Source: Anaeramoeba flamelloides
Taxonomy: Eukaryota; Metamonada; Anaeramoebidae
Assembly: GCA_027625915.1 (NCBI GenBank)
Contig: JANTQA010000015.1
Location: 9,267,001-9,331,000 of the forward strand
Direction of reading: 5' to 3'
Length of the DNA: 64,000 bases
Translations under genes and position numbers: made by a program
Shown here: positions 1 to 10,367 of the stretch, one piece after another
How the letters are laid out: every line of letters starts with the position of its first letter
How positions within the stretch are numbered: position 1 is the stretch's first letter
The notes under the pieces: generated by a model
What the model saw: only the letters and a program-made list of their open reading frames with translations
The model's database searches: none
What the model was told of the DNA's origin: nothing

Positions 1-90
1 AAACAAAATCCAAAAACCTAAAAAAATACCCAAATTATTCATTTTTTAATATTTTACTTTTAATTTCTCATCACGTTGTGTTTGCCTTAG

Positions 91-253
91 ATGGACAAAG
101 AATATTGTTCACCCTGGAGCTTATTACAAATTCCAAATGAGAACACAAACAAGAAGACAACATTTTGGAGGGTGCTTTATTTTAAAAAAAATTGAAACGA
201 ACAAAATCACCTACAAGATCTCAAAGATGAAGATTAAGATGAAAAGTTTTTGA
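91..253 (+). CDS. Possible 3'-terminal exon of a gene beginning outside the window
   Basis: An open frame runs from about position 50 to a TGA at 251-253 and includes a plausible acceptor (a CCTTAG at 85-90). Read from 91 it gives a 53-residue tail beginning WTKNIVHPGAYYKF, followed by a basic stretch RTQTRRQHFGG and a lysine-rich end. Base composition here is less AT-rich than the surrounding 1 kb, and the residue mix is not the F/L/I/K/N mix typical of random frames in this DNA. I do not recognise the family. It could equally be a chance open frame, because no upstream exon is visible. Confidence 0.25.
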
Positions 254-938
254 TCAATTCAAAAAGTTGGTTCGTGTGTTGACAAATAAAGCCACAATTT
301 TGGGTCAGCCAACGTAATCTTTCTTTCCTCAAATTATTTTTTTTTATTTTTTTTTCTTATTTAAATCTTTTCCTTTTTTTATTTTTTTTGTAAATCCAGA
401 AATACTTACTTTAAGCACTACGTTTGTAATTCAACAAAAAGTCGATTTTTTCCAACTTTCTTTTTCATTTTTTAATATCACAGAAATCACAGAAAAGATG
501 CTGAAAAAAGAGGAAAAATATTTTTTTATCCTTATTGAATCTCACAGAATAAAATTTTGTGAGATTGGACAGCCACCAAACCTTGATAAAAACACTTAGA
601 ATACTTTGAATTCCAATTTAAAACATTGTCGTTAAAAGACTAATAAATCTTATTCATTTTATTTTTCATAGGTAACAGAGTAATTATTTAGACAAGGATA
701 CAATTAAACCCGATACACAACTTTATTTATCAACTTTAGAGAACACGATAATGAAAAAAATTTTTAAAAAAAAAAAAATTAAATATTTGCTAATTTTACA
801 CTTTTTAATAACTTCAATTAGAATAAAAACTATTCGTTAATAAAGGATCTTTGATCAAAAAATATTTTAAAGATATTTTACTATTTTAGTTTGAAAAATC
901 CAATTTTCTAGGTTCTATTAAGATTTTTTTTAATTTAA
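254..938. other. Gene-free AT-rich stretch
   Basis: T-rich and A-rich tracts without a convincing frame or splice-site pair. I see nothing else in it. Confidence 0.5.
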
Positions 939-1139
939 TACAGTCAGTTTCACTTTTAAGGCACAAACTTTCAACGAAATTTAAGGCAAACTAAAAATCT
1001 CAAATTAAAGCACAAAATTCAAATTCTAGTAAAAATAAATTGTAAAAAAAAAAATTCCAAATTTTGTGCCTGAATTTGAGATTTTTTTGTGCCTTAAATT
1101 TCCTTGAAAGTTTGTGACTTAAAAGTGAAACTGACTGTA
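939..1139. mobile_element. TA-flanked palindromic MITE, copy 1
   Basis: First copy of the window's commonest repeat. It begins TACAGTCAGTTTCACTTTTA and ends with the inverse (AAAAGTGAAACTGACTGTA), and the arms meet in an A/T-rich centre with no room for a gene. A TA sits at both ends. CAGT-starting inverted termini plus a TA duplication are the hallmark of Tc1/mariner-superfamily elements, so this is probably a non-autonomous derivative. Confidence 0.85.
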
Positions 1140-1309
1140 GTAAAAAAATTGAAAACTTTTTTGATTCTAGATAAGTAGCCATTTTATCATATTTTAAAGT
1201 ATTTTAAATCTGATAAATATCTTTCAAATAGGGAATCAATTATTCAGACTATTAAAGAATTATTTATTTACATATTTTGAAAACAATATTTTTTCTTTGA
1301 TTTTTCGTT

Positions 1310-1386
1310 AGGTTTTTTTTCTTTTTTTAATAAACGGAAAATTTAAGAAATTTTCGGTTTATTTCAAAAAATAAAAAAAAAAACCT
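1310..1386. repeat. Short AT-rich hairpin repeat
   Basis: A ~75-bp near-palindrome: AGG plus a T-run, AATAAACGGAAAATTT, then its inverse AAATTTTCGGTTTATT, and an A-run ending CCT. A second diverged copy lies at 26961-27030. Confidence 0.55.
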
Positions 1387-1608
1387 AGTACATCTATTCA
1401 ATATTTATCATCAGTTATTTTTTTTTTTTTTGGTTTTTTTAGATGATAAGAGTGTTTTCAAAACTATTAGTTATAATCTCTTCAAAAAATATCCTAAAGT
1501 TGAGTTTAACGAAAATTCATTGTCACACCCATTTAAAAATTTTTACCCGAAAATAGACGTTTTTTCTAGACTAGAGACTTTTAAAAATCGTAGTACTATT
1601 AACAACAA

Positions 1609-1807
1609 TACAGTCAGTTTCACTTTTAAGGCACAAACTTTCAACGAAATTTAAGGTACAAAAAAATCTCAAATTAAGGTACAAAATTTGGAATTTTTTT
1701 TTTACAATTTATTTTACTAGAATTTGAATTTTGTGCCTTAATTTGAGATTTTTTTTGTGTCTTAAATTACGTTGAAAGTTTGTGCCTTAAAAGTGAAACT
1801 TACTGTA
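1609..1807. mobile_element. TA-flanked palindromic MITE, copy 2
   Basis: Same family as the element at 939-1139. Both CAGTCAG/CTGACTG-type termini are present (the right end has drifted to TTACTGTA) and TA flanks both sides. It lies only 470 bp from copy 1. Confidence 0.85.
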
Positions 1808-2374
1808 AATACAACACTGTCAAGATTTTTAAGAACTGGAATATCGATTATAAACTATTTTTCAGTCAAAGGGGCCCAATTGTAAAGGTATAATACATTT
1901 GTTTAAAGAGTTTGCATGGATATTAGAAGAAAATTTTTATTTTGGAATTTTTTTCAAAATTGAAATCATTTTATCACATTTCTACACATTTTTGTTTTTT
2001 TTTTTCGATTTTTTTTTGAAAACGTAATTGAGTTGCAAAAAATTTTTTTATTGCAAGATCAATAGTCACTTGGTAAAAACGTGTTATTCTAAGGTTATTG
2101 AAACTGTTGAAATGATTGTTGAGAAATCATCTTGATTTCTATTGGAATTCTATTCAATCTTAGATCCTGATATTTAATAATAAATGTGAAAATTTTACAC
2201 ATCATTTTCATTTCCTTTTTCAAATAGAGACCACAAATACCAACAAACTTCGTTTGGGGGCTTGATTTCTAAAAGAAAAATATGAAAAATGAAGTGAAAA
2301 ATGTTTCATATTTATTATTCAAATACCAGTAGAAGTTCAAAACGAACCTTGTTGTTTTTCCCAATAGGACCCTA
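1808..2374. other. Gene-free stretch
   Basis: AT-rich sequence with T-runs between a MITE and the left large repeat. No feature seen. Confidence 0.4.
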
Positions 2375-4080
2375 CACAAGAGTAAATATAAAACTGGGAT
2401 CAAAAAATTTTTTATTGCTCAACAAATTCAATATTTTCTTAAATTTCGATTTTTGGTGTTTAGAAGTCTCTAGGACGTCTAGTTTTCGAGATATTGCCCA
2501 AAATCGATTTTTATATACAACTTTTTTAATTGTGATTTTTCACAACTATTTTGGGCAATAACTCGAAAAATATAAGAGCCCCAAAAAAATGAAAAATTGA
2601 GATTGTTTTTATATTGTTTATATAGTGACCCCGATAGGTTAAAATGAATTTTAAAGTTTTTTTTTTAATTGTAGGTTTAACTATATATAAATAATTTAAA
2701 ATCTTCTACTCCCCACACAGAAAAAACTACTTAGTTACCAGCATTTATCCGAATTTTGGTACCTTAAGAGGATTTGAATTTTTGAAAAAAAAAAATTTGA
2801 AACGATTTAAAGGTAAATTCAGGTCGCAAACATGTACACTTTAATCGATTAAATTATATATAAAAATTTTAAAAAAAAAATAAAAAAAAACTATTAATTT
2901 AATTGATCTTATCAGGAATCGAACTCCGGCTACACACTTTTCAAAATTTGAGATCTCGGTGCTCTACTGCTGATTTAATGAGTAATTATTGGATATTTTA
3001 AAATTATAAAAAATATGAAGATAATAAAATTGAATTTTTAATTGAGTAATTTTTCTAATATATTTTTTTTTTGAAAGAAAAACCTAAAGTTTTTTACGAT
3101 TAATTTTTTTTTTTTTTTTTTCTTTGTAAAAAAATTAACAAATTTAAAATTGAATTGAAAAAAACTTATATAAAAAAATTTTTTTTTTGAAAAAAATCAT
3201 TTTAATAGGAAACTCTAGTAAAAATTTGTTTTTAATTTTTTAGCCTTTTTTTAATATTTTTCTAGTGATTACACTATCAAAAATTTGAAAAAATGAATAT
3301 TTAGATAAAATAAGATGAGGTCTAATAATTTTTTTTTCAAAATATTGGTTATGTGAATTTTTTTATGATAAATTAGAAAAAAATGAAAATTTACTAGAGT
3401 TTTCCTATTAAAAAAAAATTTTTTTTTAAACATTGTTTTTCAGTTAAAATAAAAATAAAAATCATTTTTTGAGATGTTTAAAAAAAAAATTTTTTGTCTC
3501 TGACAAATAAATTTTTATATTACTTGTGTATCAACTAATATTCACAGTAACTTATGTATTTTTATAATTAACTTTGATAAAAGTGAAAAAAAAAATAAAA
3601 AAAATTTTTTTTTAATCTAAAAAAAAATTTTCAAAATTAAAAAATGTATAACTATTGTAGTTTAAAATATATTATAAATATAATATTTGAGTAAATCAAA
3701 AATGGGAAAATCAACAGAGTAGTAAAAAAATTTTCAAAAAAAAAAAATTTTTTTAAAACCTTAATTTTTTCAATTTTTTTCACCAAAATCACATTTTTGA
3801 TCAAAAATTACCCTAGTAAGATGATCTTTAAAATACCCAAAAAAAATTATTTGTGTGTGAAAATATACCTTTTTTAGAAATGAAAAATTCAAAATTTCAA
3901 AAAAAAATTTTTTTTTGACAAAAAATCGAAAATTGAGAATAACTTCTAAACTAGAGGAGATACAGAGCTCTAAACTTGAAAAATCAATTTTTCAGATTAT
4001 TTGGATTTTGGAACGATGAGTAATTCACCCAGAGATCCAATATTTATAAATTCAATTTTTTTCAATTTATACTTGTGGAC
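2375..4080 (-). repeat. Left member of a large opposed repeat pair (~1.7 kb)
   Basis: The whole stretch matches the reverse complement of 10368-12282. Shared landmarks, in order, are CACAAGAGTAAATATAAAACT at the outer edge, a block with ACGTCTAGTTTTCGAGATAT, a tRNA-like module, an AGATGAGGTCTAATAAT block, and an inner edge ATTTATACTTGTGG. Each member also starts CACAAG and ends CTTGTG, so each may be a separate transposon with short imperfect inverted termini. No frame of length is present. Confidence 0.8.
2905..2983 (-). ncRNA. Degenerate tRNA-like module in the left large repeat
   Basis: On the - strand the sequence reads AATCAGCAGTAGAGCACCGAG then, about 30 bases on, CCGGAGTTCGATTCCTGAT. 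These resemble the internal A box and B box of a tRNA gene. The 5' half of the acceptor and D stems does not pair, so this is a relic or tRNA-derived module rather than a working tRNA gene. Confidence 0.5.
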
Positions 4081-4649
4081 AAAAAAAAATGAAAAATTCA
4101 TTTTTTTAAGAATAACCAAAATATGATTGTTTAGTAATAAGAGAAATTATAACATTTAGATTAAACTTGATATTCAGAAAAGAAATACCTGAACAAACCC
4201 TGGATTTCTGAAAAAATAAAATGCTAAAAAATATTTTTGACCCTCTTTTTATTGAAAAGTTGATTCAAAAATTTATCAATTTCTTTTGAAAATTAAAATT
4301 ATTAATCATATAGATTTGATAAATAAACTAGATTCCAAAAATTTGTACACAGTTTAAACAGTGGAAAGTACATCATTAATGAACTTTAAATTCAATTTGG
4401 AAAGAATTTTGATTTTACAAACTATTTCATTTTTTATCTTTTTTGTTTTGTTTTCATTTCCTTTTTTGCATTTACGTAATCTGTTTCGTTAGATCTGAAT
4501 TTTTTTTTCAATGGTTGATAGAAGGTTAATGCCGAGTTTGTTAAATTGGAAAATCACATACAATTGGTAGATGGTTCTTATCATTTGATCGATCAACAAT
4601 TGTTTATGAAATTTCAATAAATTTACCAATACATTTTTTGTTCAGCTCG

Positions 4650-4850
4650 TTTCATTATTTTGGACACACCTGTTTTTATTTTTGAGTTTTATTTTTTTTT
4701 CTTTTATTTGGATTAAAATGATTACTTATTAAAACATTAATACTGGGCAACTTAAACATTGTTTTCTATTACATTTGTAAAAATACAATAAATTGGGTTT
4801 TGTTTTGCCTATTTTTGATTTTGGGCGTGTCCAAATTTTTGGAATGGGGT
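4650..4850. mobile_element. Small inverted-repeat element
   Basis: Left arm CATTATTTTGGACACACCTG at about 4653 and right arm, inverted, at about 4811-4846 (GATTTTGGGCGTGTCCAAA). The arms enclose ~120 bp without a gene. It looks like a short non-autonomous DNA transposon. Target duplication is not clear. Confidence 0.5.
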
Positions 4851-5232
4851 TTAGTAAGTGTATTTATTCTTAAAAATATACATAGCCTCACTTTTCTTAA
4901 AATTATACTGGATTTTCAAACATTTTTTTTCTTCAAGTTGACTTAAAAAAGAAAAAAAAAATGCAAGAATCAAAAAAAATAAAAAAATTAGAAAGAATGA
5001 TCTTAATCTAAAAATTGAAAATTATTTTGAGAAGAAAAAATGATTTTAATTTAAAAATTGAAATTTTAGTTTGAGAAGAATAATGGATTAAACTCATAGA
5101 ATATAATATATTTTTTCATCAAAAAGCCCCCCCGCCCTAATGACTGAAAAGGAGTTTAGTATTCAGATTTTTACTTCATTTTTTAATTCCAAGCCATGTT
5201 TTTTTTTTTTTTTTTGAATTTGATTTTTAATT

Positions 5233-5434
5233 TACAGTCAGTTTCACTTTTAAGACACAAACTTTCAACGAAATTTAAGCCATAAAAAAATCTCAAATTA
5301 ATGCACAAAATTTGTAATATTTTTTTTTTACAATTTATTTTTACTAGAATTTGAATTTTGTGCTTTAATTTGAGATTTTTATTGTACCTTAAATTTCGTT
5401 GAAAGTTTGTGCCTTAAAAGTGAAACCGACTGTA
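5233..5434. mobile_element. TA-flanked palindromic MITE, copy 3
   Basis: Same ~200-bp family as 939-1139, with TACAGTCAG and CCGACTGTA termini. It lies between the two large opposed repeats. Confidence 0.85.
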
Positions 5435-5476
5435 CTAGAAGATTTTTTTATGTTTATGAGGCACTTAGATTTAATT

Positions 5477-5600
5477 TAAAGTTTACAATACCTGGAATGA
5501 AAAAAACATTATCTGGTATTTGGTGTGGTAACGTGTTCTTTTGGTTTTCGCTGATCGATCTTCAACTTCATATGAATTTTAAAGGTGAGTTCAAAAGTGA
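5477..5600 (+). repeat. Fragment of the foldback family seen at 36.8 kb
   Basis: Carries the family's AAAGTTTACAATACCTGGAA, GGTGTGGTAACGTGTTCTTT and GCTGATCGATCTTCAACTT landmarks, in the same order as the left arm at 36792. Only one arm is present, starting ~45 bp beyond a MITE. Confidence 0.65.
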
Positions 5601-5620
5601 TTAAAAAATGAATTTTTTTT

Positions 5621-5998
5621 AATCACACTAGTGTAAATATGAATGTAGTAAAAAATAGAGTTTTTAAATATTTTCGAGATAAATAACATTATCTTAAATC
5701 ATCCAAATGAAGAATAGTAAATAAATTATCTGATTATCTTAATAGAATATAATAATTTTTTATCAAAAAATTGTTTGGTGAATACCAATCTCTATTTTTT
5801 TAAAAAAATGATTTTTTAAACAAAGTATTAGTATTCACTGGAAAATTTTAGATTGAAAATCCCCCTGAGCTCAAAAATCAAACTATGTGTTTTGTTTACT
5901 ATAACCAAAATTTAGGATAATTGCATGTAACCCTTTATTTATCTCGAAAATTGTAAAAACTGTTTTTTTACAAAATTCCATATTTGCACTAGTGATAA
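5621..5998. mobile_element. Inverted-repeat element of ~380 bp
   Basis: The left arm (5621-5692, starting AATCACACTAGTGTAAATAT and ending CGAGATAAATAA) is matched in inverse by 5930-5998 (TTATTTATCTCG to CACTAGTGATAAA). The ~240-bp centre has no gene. Confidence 0.6.
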
Positions 5999-7396
5999 AG
6001 GCAATTTTTTAAAAAATTTTTCGTTTTCTTCCTTGGTTTTTTAACCCCAAAACTAAATAACAAATCAGAGACTATATTAAAGCCCTATTACTGTTTTCAG
6101 AATTTTATTTTAATAAATACTGAGAGTGGGATATACCCTAGTATAATATATTGACATACCAATTAAAAAATGGAAATCAAAAAAATGAAAAAATTGAGCT
6201 TGAAAAAAAAAATAAAAATCATTTATTTCGAGATCTTATCTATAATATTTGATACAATAACTTATTTTTTAATTGGATTTTATTTTTCATTTTGATTGAA
6301 AAAACTTTTTTTTTGGAAAATTTTTGATTCACAAATTACTGTTTATTCCTCAAGAATCCCCAAAATGAATCTAAAAATTCTATTTTCATTTATTTCATAT
6401 AATTCTAGTTTTTGTTCAGAAAATAGGTTATTTTTTGAATTTTTCTTTAGAAATAAAGATTTATTGAACGTATTTGTTTGATTTGATAATTATTTCAATT
6501 CAATTAAATTGATAAATCAAAATAATTATGAATTTTGATTGGAATTTTGGACCATGTTTTCTTTTACTTTGGGTTGGATCTTTTTTAATTGTTTTTTAAT
6601 TTTAAGAATTCAATTCCTTAATTTAATTTTACCAAGGTATCCTTTGTGTTGGCTTGGTTTGATAAAAATATTAGAAAATAAATTTTTGAAAAAAAAATTG
6701 TTTTCAAAAAGTTTTGTAAAATAATAATAAATAGTAATGGTCTGAGAAACCCAAGGAAATAAATTGTCGAGATCCATAAAAAATAAGAACTTGTAGAAAA
6801 CAAATCTTCGAAAATAGACTTTGTTTGACATTTTTTTTTTTTCATTCTTAATTTCAAAAAACTTTATGTGGGAACATTGTCTTTCGTGTTTGGTCTTCTA
6901 AAAGAAAATATTTATTTCAAATATACCCCCTCTCGGGTCTATTTTTTGATTAATTTCAAGTGATTAATTTTCACTAATTCACCATCAACACATTTCAAGA
7001 TCCAAAACCTAATTTAATAAAACTAAAAATTTAATCAAAAAATGTGTTCAAAACATTGAAAAAAATAAGATTCAAATTTGAATTACTTTGGGTTCGCTTT
7101 CTTAACACAAAAAGAGTAGTGAAGGGTATTTTGAGTTTCAAAGTTTCAATATCCAATGAAACTCAAAAAATCTTTTTTCAGTAAGGTTGTTGCAATTAAA
7201 TTTTTTCAAAATGGTAAAATGTATCCACTTCATTTAAAACTAATTTTTTATATTCTTTTTTAAAAAAATTCTAATTTTCTTCCTATTTTCTTTTATTTGA
7301 ATTTTTTTCTCAATTTTCTTTAAATTTAAAAATAATAGTTGGAAATTTGGCCATAAATATGCAGTACATTTAATTCCCTTTCAAATCTGGATTATT

Positions 7397-7402
<6 letters not shown>

Positions 7403-7430
<28 letters not shown>
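7403..7430. repeat. AT dinucleotide microsatellite
   Basis: Uninterrupted (TA)n run. Confidence 0.9.
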
Positions 7431-7436
<6 letters not shown>

Positions 7437-7783
7437 AAGTTGATATTTTTTCAACAAAATTCATTTTAAATATAAAAATATTGATAAAGTTCTATTTTTT
7501 ACATTTGAAATCTTTCTGATTAAATAAAAAGTTTTTTAGCTCTCTTTTATTTTTACGTTTTTTAACTTGATTTTATTTTATCATATTTTTTGAATAACTT
7601 AATTCTTCAAGACTGTAATACTTCCTTCTCAAATCTGAAAACTTGTTAAATTAACCCCAAATTAATAAAATCTAAATGGGATTTAATTGTAAAAAAATCT
7701 AAATGTAACTTAATTGAAAACTGTTATTAAATTGGTAATAAATCATGGAATGTGTTTTTAATAATGAAATTAGTTTTAAATAG

Positions 7784-7984
7784 TACAGTCAGTTTCACTT
7801 TTAAGACACAAACTTTCAACGAAATTTAAGGCACAAAAAAAATCTCAAATTAAGGCACAAAATTTGTAATTTTTTTTTTACAATTTATTTTTACTAGAAT
7901 TTGAATTTTGTGCTTTAATTTGAGATTTTTATTGTACCTTAAATTTCGTTGAAAGTTTGTGCCTTAAAAGTGAAATTGACTGTA
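7784..7984. mobile_element. TA-flanked palindromic MITE, copy 4
   Basis: Same family as 939-1139. Very close in sequence to copy 3, sharing the TGTAATTTTTTTTTTACAAT centre and GCTTTAATTTGAGATTTTTA variants. Confidence 0.85.
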
Positions 7985-8210
7985 AAATGGAATTCAAAAA
8001 TGTCATTCAATAAAAAACCATTCAAAATTTTATATCCGTTTTTAGAACCAAATATATGTGTTTTAATGGGTTAAAATGGAATTCAATAATCTTGCGATTT
8101 TGGTAGTGTGAAGAAAAGGTATTTTGGGTCTTATGTAAATTAAAAGTAAATTAGAATTCCTTTACAGGGACGAAAGAATTTTTGGGGTTTTTAAGTTCAA
8201 ATAATAAACA

Positions 8211-9019
8211 GAAAAAATTCCAAAAAATCATGAAATATCATTTTTCTGATCAATTGAGAAGATTGGTAAAAATTCAAAAGTTTACACTTATTTAACAGAT
8301 AAATATATTAATTACCAAATAATCTTTAACTATTATAATTGGTATATTGGTTAAATATTCTAAACTTATCAATTAAAACCCTTTGGTAAATGGAGAAAAC
8401 AAAAAAACTAAAATCTGAAAAATTAATAAGGAAACAAGACCAAAAATAAAAAACTAATTTTTTGTTAATAATTTATTGATATAAGATAACAAATTTATCA
8501 AATAACATCTAGTATGATAATTACTTTGCTTTTACATTTATAAAAGATCAGTTTGATTTTCTATTCATCTATCCTACGAATATTTTTTTCAAAAATTTTA
8601 GATTGGGTAATTAGAGTAACTTTGTGAGAATTTATTTTTTTATAAAAATAATTTTCTTTAATTTTGTGTTAAATTCAAATGATATAAATGCATCTCTCAA
8701 ATTAAAATTATTTTTAAATATTTTGATTTGAAAAAAATAATATTGATTTAAAATTTAATATCAAATGTAGATTTTCTTCTATAATGATTTTATCAATTAA
8801 TTTTTAAGATTTTATTTTTTTTTTAATTTTCTCCCTTTACCAAAGGGTTTTAATTGATAAGTTTAGAATATTTAACCAATATACCAATTAGAATAGTTAT
8901 AAGGTTATTTAGTAATTAATATTTTTATCTGTTAAATACGAATATATTTTTAAATTTTAACCAATAATTTCAATTGATCAAAAAAATGATATTTCATGAT
9001 TTTTAGGAATTTTTGGTGT
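8211..9019. mobile_element. Inverted-repeat element of ~800 bp
   Basis: The left arm 8211-8398 is matched in inverse by 8831-9019. Shared marks are AATCATGAAATATCATTTTT, TTTAACAGATAAATATATTA, GGTATATTGGTTAAATATTC and AATTAAAACCCTTTGGTAAA. The ~430-bp centre has no coding frame. The right arm runs straight into a LINE fragment. Confidence 0.7.
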
Positions 9020-9023
9020 TTTA

Positions 9024-9175
9024 TTTTGGATAAATAATACAAATAAACTAAAATATAAACAACTAATGAGTGATATCCTTGATATTAGTCGAAAAAAAAA
9101 TAATTATTTATCATATCATTAGTCAATGACAAAGAAAATTATAACTAATTATTGAAATTTTTAATCAAAAATTTG
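9024..9175 (+). mobile_element. LINE 3'-region fragment
   Basis: Matches the 3' coding end of the LINE at 19.3 kb: GATATCCTTGATATTAGTCG, TATCATTAGTCAATGACAAAG and AATTTTTAATCAAAAATTTGG line up with its ILDIIRNKDS...SLVNDKEN...FLNKNL stretch. It is broken by small changes and encodes no frame now. Confidence 0.65.
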
Positions 9176-9225
9176 GACACCACAGAAGTGCCTGAGAGTG
9201 CCATTGGGTACTGTAGAGTGCTAAC

Positions 9226-9293
9226 TTTTCCAGAATTTAAAAGAATGGAGAAAAGTGTTTGATTTGACTAAATTCTTTTAAATTCTGGAAAAA
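9226..9293. repeat. Hairpin with ~20-bp arms
   Basis: TTTTCCAGAATTTAAAAGAAT is followed after ~25 bp by its inverse ATTCTTTTAAATTCTGGAAA. A related hairpin (AAAAGAATAGAG ... ATTCTATTGAATTCTGGAAA) occurs at about 9640-9700, so the unit is repeated. Confidence 0.5.
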
Positions 9294-9810
9294 CTAATGA
9301 ACATTTTCTTTTTTTCTTTAAAATATATTGGTTGTATAAATAAACATAAAATCCCAGAAAACATAAATACACTTTTCCATAAAACAAAAAAATGGTGGGC
9401 AATCAAATATTTTGATAGATTCATTTAAAATCAAGAAAAACAATAGACAGTTTTTAAAAAATAAATTAAAAGAAAATAATTAAATATTTTATTCAGTTAT
9501 TTTAAATTCTGGAAGAGGTAAATATTGTTTTCTTGTATTGGGTAAAATTTGTGAAATAAAAATATTTTTTTATAAAAAGGCATTCAAATATACTGAGTCG
9601 TGCTCAAGTACGTGGTTTGTCATAAAGTATATATTTTTTCCTTGATTCAAAAGAATAGAGTAAAATCATTGGATATACTTAATTCTATTGAATTCTGGAA
9701 AATTTATAACTTTTTTTTAATTTGCGAAATTAACTGAAAATTTTATAAATTTTCTTTTTTTTCACAAATTGAAATAAAACCTAACTACTTGAAAGGAAAT
9801 TAATTTACCC

Positions 9811-9811
<1 letters not shown>

Positions 9812-9849
<38 letters not shown>
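9812..9849. repeat. Poly(A) tract, 38 bases
   Basis: Pure A run. It may be the tail of a retrotransposed copy on the + strand, but no recognisable retroelement precedes it. Confidence 0.7.
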
Positions 9850-9852
<3 letters not shown>

Positions 9853-9949
9853 AATAAATAAATAATAATTTTTTCATTTTTAAATTTTTTTATTTCAAGA
9901 TTTAAACAATAACTATTAACATAATAAAGTTAAATACTGGCTAATAGGT

Positions 9950-10367
9950 TTTTTTAGGAAAAATAGTTTTTTTTTTTCAATATATTTTCTTTTTGGGAAA
10001 TAATTTCGCAAAATAAACAATTGATAATTATTCGATTTTCTAAGAAAATCTATTTTTTTATCCACTATTCTACATTTCAATACAGACTGAGAAGGAAAAT
10101 TTCCAATTTTGTGGTCTGAATAAGATAACAAAATCTTTAAATTTTACTCGAAATGCAGATTTTTTATATGAAATTCTTATTTTTTTTTTATAAATACGAG
10201 GAAATTTTATAATTAATGATACCAATAAATATTACTACTTCCTAATCGAATTTTGAGAACATTTAAATGATCATATTCGATAATGTAAAATTATCGCCCA
10301 CTGAAAAAAAAACATACTTTAATCTTAGACTTCTACTTGATAGACGCTAAATCCCTTAGAAGTAATA
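9950..10367 (+). repeat. Dispersed repeat (third copy of the ~790-bp repeat at 37.6 kb)
   Basis: Shares with 37625-38420 and 20880-22260 the blocks TCTACATTTC, GTCTGAATA, CGAAATGCAGATTTTTT, ATATTACTACTT and a run near CATACTTT...GACGCTAA. Its 3' part ends where the right member of the large opposed pair begins. Confidence 0.6.
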
